Origin: Sulfurospirillum sp. UCH001
GTDB lineage: Bacteria; Campylobacterota; Campylobacteria; Campylobacterales; Sulfurospirillaceae
Direction of reading: 5' to 3'
Length of the DNA: 64,000 nucleotides
Assembly (NCBI RefSeq): GCF_001548035.1
Contig: NZ_AP014723.1
Span: 248,001-312,000 of the forward strand
The stretch's first letter is position 1; every line of letters begins with the position of its first letter. The position numbers and the translations under genes were made by a program. Positions 63,827 through 64,000 of the stretch are shown here, piece by piece. The notes under the pieces were generated by a model. The model ran no database searches, was not told the DNA's origin, and saw only the letters and a list, made by a program, of their open reading frames with translations.

Positions 63827-64000
63827 ATGCAAACGTATGCTTGCGGACATATTAATCCCGATTCTGATTCTATTGTTTCAGCGATCTCTCTTTCTTATCT
63901 TAAAACACAGCTTGGAGAAGCATGTACTCCTGCACGTCAAGGCGAAATTAGCCCAGAGACGGAGTTTATTTTAAAGACCTTTGGACTTGAAAAACCTTTG
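63827..64000 (+). CDS. ppaC: Manganese-dependent (family II) inorganic pyrophosphatase, 3' end outside the window
   Basis: First 58 codons of a DHH-superfamily pyrophosphatase. It begins MQTYACGHINPDSDSIVSAI, where GHxNPDxDSI is the family II signature that supplies Mn ligands. It hydrolyses pyrophosphate in the cytoplasm. The gene runs off the right edge. Confidence 0.9.
   Translation, partial: MQTYACGHINPDSDSIVSAISLSYLKTQLGEACTPARQGEISPETEFILKTFGLEKPL

Noticed and set aside
1-64000. CRISPR arrays, insertion sequences, prophage genes, tRNA or rRNA genes
   Set aside because: No regularly spaced repeats, transposase or integrase frames or cloverleaf-like segments were seen by eye; a short RNA gene could still be missed without a covariance-model scan.

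Overview
The window is a dense, AT-rich bacterial chromosome segment. It almost certainly comes from a sulfur-respiring member of the Campylobacterota, most like Sulfurospirillum. Supporting clues are the order fliF-fliG-fliH-dxs, the run M23 peptidase-minC-lpxC-tsaB-thrB-ylxR-infB-rbfA-rimP, a PerR and AhpC pair closely resembling those of Campylobacter, a CosR/HsrA-type regulator, TsdA, and Psr/Phs-type molybdoenzymes. I saw no tRNA, rRNA, insertion sequence, prophage or CRISPR array.

Layout. 1-4823: end of a flagellar motor/export operon (fliF partial, fliG, fliH) plus dxs. 4912-8059: perR convergent with ahpC, then a chemoreceptor. 8412-11775: ferredoxin, then ndk-yceD-rpmF-plsX-fabH (nucleotides, ribosome, fatty acids). 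11831-16802: tyrA, bamA, ppx/gppA and a second ferredoxin. 16870-19871: a CosR/HsrA-type regulator with a partner histidine kinase, folB and plsY. 19972-33552: nadA-nadC-flhB, then a long, largely overlapping housekeeping operon (DHH phosphoesterase, M23 peptidase, minC, lpxC, tsaB, thrB, ylxR, infB, rbfA, rimP, ribD, TSUP transporter). 33543-36769: DUF309, a CHASE4-PAS-GGDEF-EAL protein and a cold-shock protein.

36764-56259 is the accessory core, a sulfur-compound respiration island. It holds TsdA (tetrathionate/thiosulfate interconversion), two paralogous three-subunit molybdoenzymes (psrABC-like 1 and 2), and two paralogous signalling triads. Each triad has an OmpR-type regulator, a histidine kinase and a membrane-anchored periplasmic dCache_3 protein with no output domain. 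A FIST-PAS-GGDEF-EAL protein sits between the two reductase operons. Triad 1 is divergent from tsdA. Triad 2 is co-directional with psr operon 2 and forms an apparent six-gene operon with it. A radical-SAM/MnmD-like methyltransferase fusion and a YgbA-family protein also lie here.

56249-63674: a HemN/HutW-like radical SAM protein, a small secreted His/Asp-rich protein, and a TonB uptake operon (receptor, membrane polyferredoxin with a NosL-like C-terminus, exbB, exbD, tonB). The window ends in the start of a family II pyrophosphatase.

Main points for a second look: the mirrored reductase/triad arrangement; TTNAC-N6-TTNAC direct repeats in front of tsdA, psrA1 and the small secreted protein; the radical-SAM/MnmD fusion; two genes that seem to start at ATA or ATC; a CosR-type regulator with a phosphoacceptor Asp and an adjacent kinase; and the receptor-polyferredoxin-NosL-ExbBD-TonB operon.
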